Assembly (NCBI GenBank): GCA_903863015.1
Contig: CAIPAI010000057.1
Span: 1 to 64,000 of the forward strand
Source of the DNA: an uncultured Actinomycetes bacterium
GTDB taxonomy: Bacteria > Actinomycetota > Actinomycetes > Nanopelagicales > Nanopelagicaceae
Direction of reading: 5' to 3'
DNA length: 64,000 nucleotides
Shown: positions 45,857 to 54,876 of the stretch, piece by piece
Layout: each line of letters opens with the position of its first letter
How positions within the stretch are numbered: position 1 is the stretch's first letter
Program-made: the position numbers and the translations under genes
Notes under the pieces: model-generated
The model's database searches: none
Seen by the model: the letters and a program-made list of their open reading frames with translations, nothing else
What the model was told of the DNA's origin: nothing

Positions 45857-47232
45857 AGGAGTTCAATCAATTGAGCGACGTCATCGAGATCTTCGAGATT
45901 GTTAAGAAGTTCGGTCAGTTGATCGTGCACTTCACTCTTTCCGGCTGCGTCAAGATTGCGAGCGAATTTTTCTGCAAGTTGATTTTGACTCATTGGCTTA
46001 CTCGGGCTGCCAAGCGAGGCAGGCAGAGTTATAGAGTGCTCCGTCCCGTCTTTCAGTTTCACGACGATTGTTTGTGGATCGAACGCATTGGGATTTGGAT
46101 TCGAGTCTGCAACTACGTTCACTCGCTGCGCAGCTTCGATTATTTGCGGATTTCTTAATCGTTCTTCACTGTAAGAGTGCAAAGTGATTGTTCCGTCGAT
46201 GAGGGCATTTGGGATGAGATAAGCCAGGCAGAGACGTGCAGTTCCGACTTGCATGTCAATGGTGGGTAGTCGGCCCACTAAACCTTTGACCATTGGTGGA
46301 ACATGGGCTACAACTTCTAGGACATCATCAACAGTGAACTTATGTTGTTGTTGTAATTGGAGTACTCCGTCAAGAGCTGCGTGTGTGGCGCGCCCTGATG
46401 GAAAAGGTTTGATGGAAGTTCGTTCAACTTCCCAGACTTTGCCGAGTTGTTCTACAAGAGCCTGCGGATCGCCGGCTCCTTCGATAACCCCGAAGTAACC
46501 GTACTTTCCATCGAAGATTTTTTTGGGACCACGAAAACCTGCGAGTGCAAGATCCCAGGCATTGATCGCTGCCCGAGCATTGAAACCAATCTGAAGTGCG
46601 AGCACTTGCGCTCCTTCAGTATGCGGTTGCATGGTGCCGGCAATTTGCGAATAGACCACTCCCATCGCGGCCTCGGCCTGTTCGACGGATGCCCTGGTAG
46701 CTGAGGTGATCGCAGCAACGGCACCGAGTGCACCTGCCGTTGCTGGGCGAAAGAAACGAAGTGGTGTGGTGGTAACGACACCGAGACCGGCTGCAATATC
46801 TACCCCCACGATGACGGCCCGAATGAGGTCCTTCCCGGTGAATTTCTCGCCGCGCTTTCCGGCTCGCTCCATAAAGGCCAAAGTGGCCGGAAAGACCACG
46901 GTCATGGGATGGACTACGGAAGGTTCATGGATGGCATCAAATTCCAGCGTATGCATCTGGTGACCGTTGACCATGGCGGCTAGGGCGGCCGGAAGTCGGG
47001 TGCCACCGGCCCAGGCATGGGCCTCATCGCCGACGCCCCAGGTTTGTACAGCTGCCAGGATCATCTGGCTCTCGTGGGTAATCGAGCCGGCAAGGCCTAC
47101 CCCCACGGCGTCGGAAATAAGGAGTTTTGCCGCTTCCATACCGCCATGACCTGGGGTTATGGAGATTTCCCGGGCGTGATTAACAAATGCCCGCAGAATC
47201 GATTCGTCGCCTGCGTCGTGTGCCTTCGTCAT
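45853..47232 (-). CDS. MmgE/PrpD family protein
   Basis: A 459-residue protein of the MmgE/PrpD family, which contains 2-methylcitrate dehydratase, cis-aconitate decarboxylase and aconitate-like enzymes. Seen are the N-terminal helical repeat (KLLISDAVGVGLAGS), the NGHQMHTLEFDAIHEPSVVHPMT active-site region near residue 88, and the C-terminal domain beginning KPFPSGRATHAALDG. The open frame reaches 47433, but I place the start at the ATG at 47232 with GAAGGG upstream because homology begins there. No other methylcitrate gene is present, so a different hydroxy acid is likely. Confidence 0.85.
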   Translation of the reverse strand: MTKAHDAGDESILRAFVNHAREISITPGHGGMEAAKLLISDAVGVGLAGSITHESQMILAAVQTWGVGDEAHAWAGGTRLPAALAAMVNGHQMHTLEFDAIHEPSVVHPMTVVFPATLAFMERAGKRGEKFTGKDLIRAVIVGVDIAAGLGVVTTTPLRFFRPATAGALGAVAAITSATRASVEQAEAAMGVVYSQIAGTMQPHTEGAQVLALQIGFNARAAINAWDLALAGFRGPKKIFDGKYGYFGVIEGAGDPQALVEQLGKVWEVERTSIKPFPSGRATHAALDGVLQLQQQHKFTVDDVLEVVAHVPPMVKGLVGRLPTIDMQVGTARLCLAYLIPNALIDGTITLHSYSEERLRNPQIIEAAQRVNVVADSNPNPNAFDPQTIVVKLKDGTEHSITLPASLGSPSKPMSQNQLAEKFARNLDAAGKSEVHDQLTELLNNLEDLDDVAQLIELL

Positions 47233-47352
47233 CCCGAACCCTTCTGCTGGAGATCGTGCTTGGTTCTGTCGAAAGCGGCGAATGCCGAGCATCGCCGATC
47301 GCACTTCTATGGCCATTCTGGGACTTCGGGGCGGGGAGGTGCAACACGAAGA

Positions 47353-47358
47353 ATTATA
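47353..47358 (-). promoter_or_regulatory. TATAAT -10 box for the MmgE/PrpD unit
   Basis: A perfect TATAAT on the minus strand, about 120 bases ahead of the mmgE-like start, next to the near-palindrome at 47359-47367. I see no good -35. Confidence 0.4.
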
Positions 47359-47415
47359 TGTCAGACAAAACCTTGCCAGCGGGCACTGGGTAGGTAAGAA
47401 TCCATCTGCCTGACA
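47359..47415. promoter_or_regulatory. Pair of operator-like sites around a plus-strand promoter
   Basis: TGTCAGACA (47359-47367), itself a palindrome around a central A, and TGCCTGACA (47407-47415), its inverted copy with one mismatch, lie 39 bases apart. Between them is a promoter-like TTGCCA (47373-47378), 16 bases, TAAGAAT (47395-47401) directed to the transporter operon. The context ATGTCAGACAA resembles the TNGTNNNACNA operator of FadR-type GntR regulators at most positions. No regulator gene is present in the island. Also, GATCGTAAAT is repeated at 47453 and 47470 on either side of the ribosome binding site. Confidence 0.4.
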
Positions 47416-47477
47416 TTGTCGGGTGGATTCCATAACCCGTGGGGTCCGATTCGATCGTAAATAAAAGGAGATCGTAA

Positions 47478-49133
47478 ATGTCCCTCAAGCGAGCGATATC
47501 TGCCGCGGCCATTTTCTCGATCATCGTTCCGACTGGTCTCTTCGTGTCCGCTGCAGGAAGCACCGCAGCGACTTCACAAGTGACTTTCTTGTCGGAAGAT
47601 GTCCCTGCTGGTCTTGATTATGACGGTCCATCGGCCGCCATTCCTGCAAGCCAGGTCGGAATGGTTAACCTCATGGAACCACTCGTCTACTACAAGAAGT
47701 CGGGTAAGTCCCCCTCAGGTGTAAACCTCTTGAAATTTGGTTACAACCCAGCTGATTTCCAAGGTCGCCTTGCTGAATCAGTCACGAAGAATGGTCTCGT
47801 ATGGACCTTCAAGCTTCGCAAAAACGTAGTCGGTTGCAAAGGCGAGAAGTTCACCGCCGATGACGTGATTTACACCTTTGCTCGCGCCAAGTCAGTTTCT
47901 GGCGCCGCTCCAATTGGATACTTCCTTTCTGCCGTTGGTGGCATCAAGGATTTCGCCACGTTCGATGGCAAGGTTCCACTTGGTGATGAAGTAAAGAAAA
48001 TCGATGACTACACAGTGCAGATCACTCAGGAGAAAGAGAACAAACTCTTCCTTCCAGCTTTGACGATCTTTGGTATGGGAATGTTTGACAAAGAAGGAAT
48101 GGAAGCCCAAAAGACGGCTAAAGATCCTTGGTCACATGACTACGCCAACACTGTGAACGTTCCTTCATTCGGTCCTTACTGCCTTTCAAAGTGGACCAAG
48201 GGAAGCGAATTCGTTCTGACCGCTAATCCTAAGTACTACGGTGGAAAGCCAGCCGTTTCCAAGATTGTGCTCCGTAAGGTTCCACAATCTGCTAACCGCT
48301 TGGCTGCTATCCGCACCGGTGCTGCACAACTCACCGAGCGCCTTACTCCTAAAGAGTTCGCAAGCCTTAAGGCTGTCAAGGGTGTTTCGGTTGGTTCAGT
48401 CGTTGGTAACGAGTCCCTCTTCCTTAACATGAACTACAAGGTTGCTCCATGGGACAACATCAAGGTTCGTCAAGCAGTCGCTTACGCGATCAACTATGAC
48501 AAGCTGATTAAGAATGCCTACTACGGTCAAGCAAAGAAGTGGAAGAGCCTCGTGCCTTCTACTTACCCTGGCTACTCGGTTCCAAAGACCCAGTACACCT
48601 ATGACCCTGCGAAGGCTAAGGCTCTTCTGGCTGCATCGGGTTACAAAGATGACGGTTCACTCAAGCTCACTTACGTGGCTGAGAAGGAATCAACTCTCGG
48701 ACCTGTCGTGACTCAGATCAAGGCTGACCTCAAGGCAATTGGCCTTGATGTTCAACTCGATCCATTGCCACAGACCCAATTCGGCGATCGTCAGCTCACA
48801 AAGCGCGATCTTCCATTCGCTGTAAATGATCAAGAGAAGCCAATCGGCGTAGATGCTGGTTACGCCACTTATCTCTTCTTCATCACGGGTGGTCTCAACA
48901 ACATGGATAACTACTCCAACAAGGTTGTTGACGACACTTACAAGGCGATTGCTACTGAAGCAGATACGACTAAGCGCAATGCTGGCTTAGCAACTATTCA
49001 GGAGGAATTGGCTAAGGATGTTGCTTGGGTACCTGTTGTCGAGTTCGCCACTCAGTGGGCTTACTCGTCGAAGCTCACAGGTATAACCTGGCACCCAGAT
49101 AACTGCGTACGTTTCTTTGATCTCAAGATCTAG
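47478..49133 (+). CDS. ABC transporter substrate-binding protein, family 5 (Dpp/Opp type)
   Basis: A 551-residue exported solute-binding protein of the dipeptide/oligopeptide family. Residues 1-31 form a Sec signal (KRAISAAAIFSIIVPTGLFVSAAG), and mature family segments follow: NGLVWTFKLRKNV, FTADDVIYTFARAKS, NVPSFGPYCLSKW and VRQAVAYAINYDKLI. No lipobox cysteine is visible near the cleavage region, which is unusual for a binding protein in a cell without an outer membrane. AAAGGAG precedes the ATG. It opens a plus-strand operon with two permeases, a double ATPase and GMC copy B. Family 5 proteins also bind sugars, opines and metals, so peptides are not assumed. Confidence 0.9.
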   Translation: MSLKRAISAAAIFSIIVPTGLFVSAAGSTAATSQVTFLSEDVPAGLDYDGPSAAIPASQVGMVNLMEPLVYYKKSGKSPSGVNLLKFGYNPADFQGRLAESVTKNGLVWTFKLRKNVVGCKGEKFTADDVIYTFARAKSVSGAAPIGYFLSAVGGIKDFATFDGKVPLGDEVKKIDDYTVQITQEKENKLFLPALTIFGMGMFDKEGMEAQKTAKDPWSHDYANTVNVPSFGPYCLSKWTKGSEFVLTANPKYYGGKPAVSKIVLRKVPQSANRLAAIRTGAAQLTERLTPKEFASLKAVKGVSVGSVVGNESLFLNMNYKVAPWDNIKVRQAVAYAINYDKLIKNAYYGQAKKWKSLVPSTYPGYSVPKTQYTYDPAKAKALLAASGYKDDGSLKLTYVAEKESTLGPVVTQIKADLKAIGLDVQLDPLPQTQFGDRQLTKRDLPFAVNDQEKPIGVDAGYATYLFFITGGLNNMDNYSNKVVDDTYKAIATEADTTKRNAGLATIQEELAKDVAWVPVVEFATQWAYSSKLTGITWHPDNCVRFFDLKI

Positions 49134-49174
49134 AGAACGTTCATAGCAGTTTTCAATAGTTAAGGAGATCAGCG

Positions 49175-50194
49175 GTGCGTAGGTACGTATTACGAAGGCT
49201 GGCAGTAGGTGTACTCCAAGCTTTGGGGATCACCATTGCGGTGTTCTTCGTAATACGTGCCTTGCCCGCTGATCCCGTTTCAAGAATTGTGGGAATGAAT
49301 CCCACGGAAGATTCAATTAGGCAGGCAAGGCACGCGCTTGGGCTCGATATGAGCCTCTTCCAGCAATTACTCACCTTCTTAGGTTTTCATGGCAATGGCG
49401 TCTTCACTGGATCTCTGGGGACCTCTTGGGTTTCTGGGTCAACAGTGCTCTCAGAAATTGCCATCACTTTGCCAACAACCATTCAGTTGATTATCACTTC
49501 TTTCATAGTTGCACTTCTCGTGGCCATTCCTATCGGTATGGCCACCGCCAGGCGCCCAGGCGGAAAGTTGGATAAAGGCGTATTTGGGTACGGCCTCTTT
49601 GCAGGCGCGCAGCCGGAGTTTTGGTGGGGATTGATTTTCATCTTCGTCTTCTACTTTAAAATGGGAATCGCGCCCGCTCCGTTGGGAATGCTCGACCCAA
49701 TGCTCACCGCGCCGGACGCGGTTACCAACTTTGTGCTGATTGACTCATTGATTGCCGGCGATTTCACTGCATTTAAGAGTGCGCTCGGCCACTTGGTACT
49801 GCCAGTGCTTACACTTTCTTTCCTTTTAGTCGGCCCCCTTCTCAAAATGACTCAGCAGAGTATGTCGCGCGTTCTGTCGAGCGAATTCATTCTTTACCAA
49901 CAAGCTTCTGGATTAGAGAAGAAGTCGATCGGGCGTTCTACGCTTCGCTCAGCGCTAGCTCCCATCATTACTCTTACCGGCATTCTCTTTGGATTCATGC
50001 TCAGTGGTGCCGTTCTGGTCGAATCAGTTTTCTCACTCAATGGGCTTGGTCAATATGCGGTGGCGGCCGTGCTCAATCTTGATTTCCCCGCGGTTCAAGG
50101 TGTCATCCTGGTCATCTCTGTGATTTCACTCTTTGTATATTTGGGGCTTGATCTCTTGCTTGCCAAGATCGATCCAAGAATCTTGGTGAAATGA
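49175..50194 (+). CDS. ABC transporter permease, DppB type
   Basis: A 339-residue permease with six helices; the first helix is LAVGVLQALGITIAVFFVIRALPADPV, typical of DppB/OppB. The EAA-like coupling loop lies in EFILYQQASGLEKKSIGRSTLRSALAPI near residue 240. GTG start with AAGGAG ten bases upstream, 41 bases after the binding protein. It overlaps the second permease by four bases. Confidence 0.9.
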   Translation: MRRYVLRRLAVGVLQALGITIAVFFVIRALPADPVSRIVGMNPTEDSIRQARHALGLDMSLFQQLLTFLGFHGNGVFTGSLGTSWVSGSTVLSEIAITLPTTIQLIITSFIVALLVAIPIGMATARRPGGKLDKGVFGYGLFAGAQPEFWWGLIFIFVFYFKMGIAPAPLGMLDPMLTAPDAVTNFVLIDSLIAGDFTAFKSALGHLVLPVLTLSFLLVGPLLKMTQQSMSRVLSSEFILYQQASGLEKKSIGRSTLRSALAPIITLTGILFGFMLSGAVLVESVFSLNGLGQYAVAAVLNLDFPAVQGVILVISVISLFVYLGLDLLLAKIDPRILVK

Positions 50195-51000
50195 TGCGCA
50201 AGCGGAAAATCGATCCACTCTTACTCATTGGTTTGATCATCATCGCCGGTTCGCTTTTCTTGGCGATCTTTGGAAGTTCGTTAGCGCCTTACGATCCGCA
50301 AGAACCCGTTGGCGATTTCTCTATGCCTCCTTCAGCCGACCACTGGTTCGGCACGGATGGCTCAGGTCTCGATGTTTTCAGTCGAGTATTGGCGGCCCCT
50401 CGGGTTGACGTTGCGATTGCGGTTACGGCCGCAATTGTTTCAGCCGTTTTGGGCACTGGCGTGGGACTCTACGCCGGATATTTCACGGGCCGTATCTCAG
50501 AAATCGTGATGCGAATTTCTGACATCCTTCAGTCGTTTCCGGTTTTCATTCTTGCGATGGTGCTGGTGACGCTTACCGGGCGAAATGTTGTCAACTTGAT
50601 CTTTGTCTTAGCCTTTCTCTATACGCCGATCTTTGTGCGGTTAACTCGAAGTGAAGTAGTGACACAGAGAACTCGAACGTATGTGGAAGCCGCGCGCGCG
50701 ACAGGCAACTCAGAATTTCAAATCGCTACGCGCCACGTCCTAAGAAACTCGTTGGCGCCATCACTCGTTCAACTTTCGGTCACTGTGGGATTCGGTATCC
50801 TGCTCACTTCTGGATTAAGTTTCGTGGGTGCAGGTGTGCGACCACCGACACCTGAGTGGGGCATCATGATTGCCTCGGGTGCGCCCAACATCATTCTTAA
50901 TGAATGGTGGACATCTATTTTTCCTGGAATTGCCATTTCTATCACTGTCTTCGGATACGCAGCCGCAGGAAATGCCATCGAACGTTGGGCTCGCAAATAA
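50191..51000 (+). CDS. ABC transporter permease, DppC type
   Basis: A 269-residue permease with six helices of the DppC/OppC group. It shows LAPYDPQEP and HWFGTDGSGLDVFSRV near residues 30-65 and the EAA-like loop TYVEAARATGNSEFQIATRHVLRNSLAP. It overlaps the ATPase gene by one base. With DppB it would form the membrane channel of the importer. Confidence 0.9.
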   Translation: MMRKRKIDPLLLIGLIIIAGSLFLAIFGSSLAPYDPQEPVGDFSMPPSADHWFGTDGSGLDVFSRVLAAPRVDVAIAVTAAIVSAVLGTGVGLYAGYFTGRISEIVMRISDILQSFPVFILAMVLVTLTGRNVVNLIFVLAFLYTPIFVRLTRSEVVTQRTRTYVEAARATGNSEFQIATRHVLRNSLAPSLVQLSVTVGFGILLTSGLSFVGAGVRPPTPEWGIMIASGAPNIILNEWWTSIFPGIAISITVFGYAAAGNAIERWARK

Positions 51001-52796
51001 TGACACCTTCAGAAGCGCTTCTCAGTACACGCGGATTGACCGTTAAGTATCCCTACGGTGACGTCCAGAATGTTGTTATCGATGAGTTAGACCTCGATCT
51101 ATATCCCGGTCAAATAGTTGGGCTACTCGGAGAGAGTGGTTCCGGGAAGTCATCCTTAGCGCTTGCATTAATGGGGTTGGCGCGCCACCCAGGCGTCGTA
51201 AGCGGCGAAGTCAATTTCCGTGGAAAGAATCTGTTGAAGATGGACGACGAAGAGTTGCGCCAGATCCGCGGTAATTCGATCGGGCTCATTACTCAGAAGC
51301 CTCGGCAGGCGCTCGACCCACTCGTTAACGTGGGTAAGCAGATTTCTCGTGTATACCGGGCTCATTCACACGCATCAAAGGCCGACGCACAAGTTCGTGC
51401 CATAGAGCTCCTTCGGTCCGTAGGCATTAATGATGCTGAACGCCGTGTCAATGCCTTCCCACATGAGCTCTCCGGCGGAATGGCGCAGCGCGCTCTCATT
51501 TCTATGGCGCTCAGTGTTGAGCCCGATCTACTCATTGCTGACGAGCCTACGAGTGGTCTTGATGTAACTATCCAGGCCCAGTTCCTGGATCGCATGTGGG
51601 AGCGAGCTCGTGATGCAAACATTGCCGTCCTCATTGTTACCCAGGATCTGGGGATCGTCGCGAACTATTGCGACCGAATTGTGATTATGGAAGATGGAAA
51701 GATCATCGAAGATCGCATCACGACCGAATTTTTTGCGGATCCACATACTGCCTACGGTAAAAAATTGATCCTCGCTTCGGGAGCAGGAACGAAGAGTTCT
51801 AATGCAGATGTGGCTATCACGACTACGCCTGAAATCTTGCGAGTGACCGACTTGCGCAAGACTTTTGAAGTAGAAGGCGGAAAGCGCCTACAGGCAGTCT
51901 CCAAGGCGAGCTTCCAAATCCATAAAGGACGCTCACTTGGCTTAGTCGGCGAGAGTGGCTCTGGGAAGACCACCGTGGGTCGTCTCATTTTGCGTTTGGC
52001 AGACCCGGACTCAGGTGAAGTTTGGTTTAAGGGCGAACGGATAGATTCCATTTCACCGAAAGAGTTCCGCAAATATCGTTCAAAGATTCAAGCAGTCTTT
52101 CAAGACCCCTTCGATTCTCTTAATCCGCGCTGGCCAATTGAGCGTGTCATACGGGAACCCCTCGATCTTCACACAGAGATGAGCAAGGCAGAGAAGGGGG
52201 CGCGAGTTAGGGAACTCGTTTCGTTGGTGGGTCTCACCGATGACATTTTGCCGCTTCGGCCGGGCTCGCTTAGTGCTGGGCAACAACAACGAGTCAGCCT
52301 GGCGCGCGCATTAGCCACGGAACCAGAATTTTTGATTCTCGACGAACCAACATCAGCGCTTCCGCCGGCGGCTCGTGCTGACATGATCCTGCTTCTTAAG
52401 TCATTGCAGGAACGGTTAGATCTTTGTTTCATTTTCATCTCGCACGATCTCAGTACCGTTCGCGAGCTCTGCCACGACATTGCTGTTATGTATCTTTCGG
52501 AAATCGTAGAGATGGGAACGTCCGAACAGGTCTTTAGTGCTCCAAGTCATCCATACACGCGCGCGCTCCTTGATTCAGTTCTCTTTCATGATCCAAGTTC
52601 ACGCCGTGTCGATCGTACGGTTAAGGCTGAACTTGAAGGGGAGATCCCGAGCCCGGTAGATCTTCCAGCCGGCTGCTACCTAGCCGCTCGCTGTCCCATG
52701 GCAGAGCAACGCTGTAGAGACGACCATCAAGCCTTGATTGAGATTGGTCCATCCCGATCAGTCCGTTGCTGGAAGTCGGTAGAGGCTAGTAAGTGA
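51000..52796 (+). CDS. Fused double ATPase of the Dpp-type ABC transporter (DppD-DppF)
   Basis: A 598-residue protein joining two ABC ATPase domains. Domain 1 has Walker A GESGSGKS at residues 44-51, signature LSGGMAQR and Walker B LLIADEPTSGLD. Domain 2 has Walker A GESGSGKT near residue 317, signature LSAGQQQR, and Walker B FLILDEPTSALPP, where the usual D-loop aspartate is replaced by proline. It ends with the oligopeptide-type C-terminal segment (CYLAARCPMAEQRC). The frame opens at 50904, but the ATG at 51000 overlaps the permease stop. The GMC copy B gene overlaps its own stop codon. Confidence 0.9.
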   Translation: MTPSEALLSTRGLTVKYPYGDVQNVVIDELDLDLYPGQIVGLLGESGSGKSSLALALMGLARHPGVVSGEVNFRGKNLLKMDDEELRQIRGNSIGLITQKPRQALDPLVNVGKQISRVYRAHSHASKADAQVRAIELLRSVGINDAERRVNAFPHELSGGMAQRALISMALSVEPDLLIADEPTSGLDVTIQAQFLDRMWERARDANIAVLIVTQDLGIVANYCDRIVIMEDGKIIEDRITTEFFADPHTAYGKKLILASGAGTKSSNADVAITTTPEILRVTDLRKTFEVEGGKRLQAVSKASFQIHKGRSLGLVGESGSGKTTVGRLILRLADPDSGEVWFKGERIDSISPKEFRKYRSKIQAVFQDPFDSLNPRWPIERVIREPLDLHTEMSKAEKGARVRELVSLVGLTDDILPLRPGSLSAGQQQRVSLARALATEPEFLILDEPTSALPPAARADMILLLKSLQERLDLCFIFISHDLSTVRELCHDIAVMYLSEIVEMGTSEQVFSAPSHPYTRALLDSVLFHDPSSRRVDRTVKAELEGEIPSPVDLPAGCYLAARCPMAEQRCRDDHQALIEIGPSRSVRCWKSVEASK

Positions 52797-54397
52797 TGAC
52801 CGTGCTCCACGACGAGGTGAACGTACTTGTTGTTGGCGCAGGTGCGGCAGGTGCAGCTTTCACATGGCGATTGGCAAGTCTGGGAGTCGAAGTCACCTGT
52901 TTAGAACAGGGTGAGTGGCAGCGCCCTGAGAGTTCGCTTACGGCCCTGAAGAATTGGGAATCCAAACGGATTAGTGAGCGTTCGCCTAATCCCAACATTC
53001 GTCGTAATCCGGCCGACTATCCGATTCTCGATGACACATCCATCATTAAGCCGGCAATCTATAACGGCGTCGGAGGAAGCACGATTCTCTGGTCGGCTCA
53101 CACTCCAAGATTTCGCCCTTCTGATTTTCGTGTGAAAAGTCTCGATGGCGTTGGCGCCGATTGGCCAATTACATATTGGGATCTAGCCGAGTACTACGAG
53201 ATCAACGATGAAATTATGGGAACTTCTGGATTGCATGGTGATCCAGGGAATCCACCTCGTGCACCTCGAACCACTCCTCCTGTTCCCCTCGGCATCGCTG
53301 GTTCCCGCATAGCTAAAGCGCTGAATGAATTGAAATGGCATTGGTGGCCGTCGGATGGAAACATTCTGACGCAAGATCGTGGCTCTAGGCGTGCTTGTAA
53401 CGGATGCGGACCTTGCGAAATGGGTTGCGCAACGGGCGCCCGCGCGTCGGTAGATATCACCTACTGGCCCGAAGCGCTCGCACTCGGAGCGGAATTACGT
53501 ACCGGGGCAACGGTTCGACGAGTGCTCAGCGATGCAGCGGGCAAAGCAACGGGCGTCGAGTGGGTAGATATCACTGGTCAGGAACACATCACTCACGCAA
53601 ATATTGTTGTGATGGCAGGCAACGGAATCGGTACTCCAAGAATTTTACTAAATAGCGCATCGAAGGAGCACCCACGCGGCATTGGAAATTCATCGGATCA
53701 ACTTGGGCGCAATCTCATGCTTCACCCCATTCCCGTCGTCACTGGTGTGTTTGATGAAGATGTTGAGAGTTGGTCTGGGAACGATGCTTTCGCTCTGTTG
53801 ATTCAAGAGTTTTATGAGAACGACGATACTCGTGATTTTAAACGTGGGTACGAGATGCAAGTTACCCGGGGTCAAGGACCACTTGTTACTGCGCTCGGTG
53901 GTTTCAGCCTCGATGTTCCTTGGGGCACAGATCATCACGATGTATTCGAGCAATACTTTGGGCGTGTGGCAACCGTTGCAGTTACTTGTGAAGATCTTCC
54001 TCACCCGAACAATAAGGTGACAATAGATTCCACTGTTACTGATCGGTTCGGCATTCCGGCTGCACGTATGTGGTATGAGTTAGAAGAAAATAGTAAAAGA
54101 ATGATCACACACGGCGTTAAGAGTGCGACAGATCTTCTTCTTAAAGCTGGCGCTCGTGAGACGTACGCCAAACCTTTCGCACCAGCTGCCGGGTTTCACC
54201 TGATGGGTACGGCTCGCATGGGAAATGACCCCAGGGAATCCTTCGTCGATCAGGCTTGTCGCTCGCACGACGTACCCAATCTTCTGGTGATAGATGGAAG
54301 TGTTTTTGCGAGTGCGGCTGCGGTCAATCCCACGCCCACTCTTCAAGCGGTGGCTCTTCGGGCCGCAGATCTCCTGCGAGAGGATGCCCTTGTATGA
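52796..54397 (+). CDS. GMC family FAD oxidoreductase with a cysteine cluster, copy B
   Basis: A 533-residue paralogue of the protein at 39120-40721, nearly the same length and collinear. FAD fold VVGAGAAGAAFTWRLA at residues 12-27; GVGGSTILWSAHTPRF; cysteines 201, 204, 207 and 211 in ACNGCGPCEMGCA with C-x5-C-x3-C spacing; and the final HLMGTARMG and NPTPTLQAVALR. No signal peptide. The ATG at 52796 shares a base with the ATPase stop (a GTG at 52793 is also possible), so the flavoprotein is translationally coupled to the importer. It probably oxidises the imported compound in the cytoplasm. Confidence 0.82.
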   Translation: MTVLHDEVNVLVVGAGAAGAAFTWRLASLGVEVTCLEQGEWQRPESSLTALKNWESKRISERSPNPNIRRNPADYPILDDTSIIKPAIYNGVGGSTILWSAHTPRFRPSDFRVKSLDGVGADWPITYWDLAEYYEINDEIMGTSGLHGDPGNPPRAPRTTPPVPLGIAGSRIAKALNELKWHWWPSDGNILTQDRGSRRACNGCGPCEMGCATGARASVDITYWPEALALGAELRTGATVRRVLSDAAGKATGVEWVDITGQEHITHANIVVMAGNGIGTPRILLNSASKEHPRGIGNSSDQLGRNLMLHPIPVVTGVFDEDVESWSGNDAFALLIQEFYENDDTRDFKRGYEMQVTRGQGPLVTALGGFSLDVPWGTDHHDVFEQYFGRVATVAVTCEDLPHPNNKVTIDSTVTDRFGIPAARMWYELEENSKRMITHGVKSATDLLLKAGARETYAKPFAPAAGFHLMGTARMGNDPRESFVDQACRSHDVPNLLVIDGSVFASAAAVNPTPTLQAVALRAADLLREDALV

Positions 54398-54876
54398 GCG
54401 CCATCCTCGAAAGATTCACGAATGAACTCTTGCCTGGGAATGGGCACTGGCCTTCTGCTTCAGAGATCCAAGTGAGTTCCACAATGCAGAAATTTGCCGA
54501 GAGAGATTCCCAACAGCAGGTGATGCTCGCTCAGCTTTTAGATTTCCTGGAAATGCATAATGAGACTGCTGCCGTTGCGGCGGCTCTCGAGATGAAGGAT
54601 CCAGATCTCTTCAGTTTTGCCAAAGTGTTGGCTTTTGAGGCGTATTACACGAGCCCCAAAGTTCGTGATGTGATTGCTCAACGTTCTCGCTATGCAAACC
54701 GTCCGCCGCAACCTGCAGGTTTTCAAGTGGTGCCGCACGCCGTGACTCCTTGGAATCAAGATGCGATCCTTTGGCGCAGCGACGGTACCGAACGCTCAGA
54801 GATCGTTCTGAAGATGCAGCAGAAGGACCCCAACAAGACCTGGACAGTGGAGGAGATTCGACAATGGCAACCTTGA
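54394..54876 (+). CDS. Small subunit of a GMC dehydrogenase (gluconate 2-dehydrogenase subunit 3-like), copy B
   Basis: A 160-residue paralogue of the protein at 38677-39123. The shared parts are YYTSPKVRDVIAQRSRYANRPPQPAGF, matching the YYSHPDILRVIAERTGY region of copy A, and a following acidic tail. It overlaps GMC copy B by ATGA and the HapK-like gene by 13 bases. It has no export signal. The open frame begins at 54256, but homology starts at the ATG at 54394. Together with the flavoprotein it forms the second cytosolic two-subunit dehydrogenase. Confidence 0.68.
   Translation: MSAILERFTNELLPGNGHWPSASEIQVSSTMQKFAERDSQQQVMLAQLLDFLEMHNETAAVAAALEMKDPDLFSFAKVLAFEAYYTSPKVRDVIAQRSRYANRPPQPAGFQVVPHAVTPWNQDAILWRSDGTERSEIVLKMQQKDPNKTWTVEEIRQWQP

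Noticed and set aside
47233-47433. Extended N-terminus of the MmgE/PrpD protein (67 extra codons)
   Set aside because: Cysteine- and arginine-rich, without homology, and it crosses the promoter-like region; the ATG at 47232 has a ribosome binding site.
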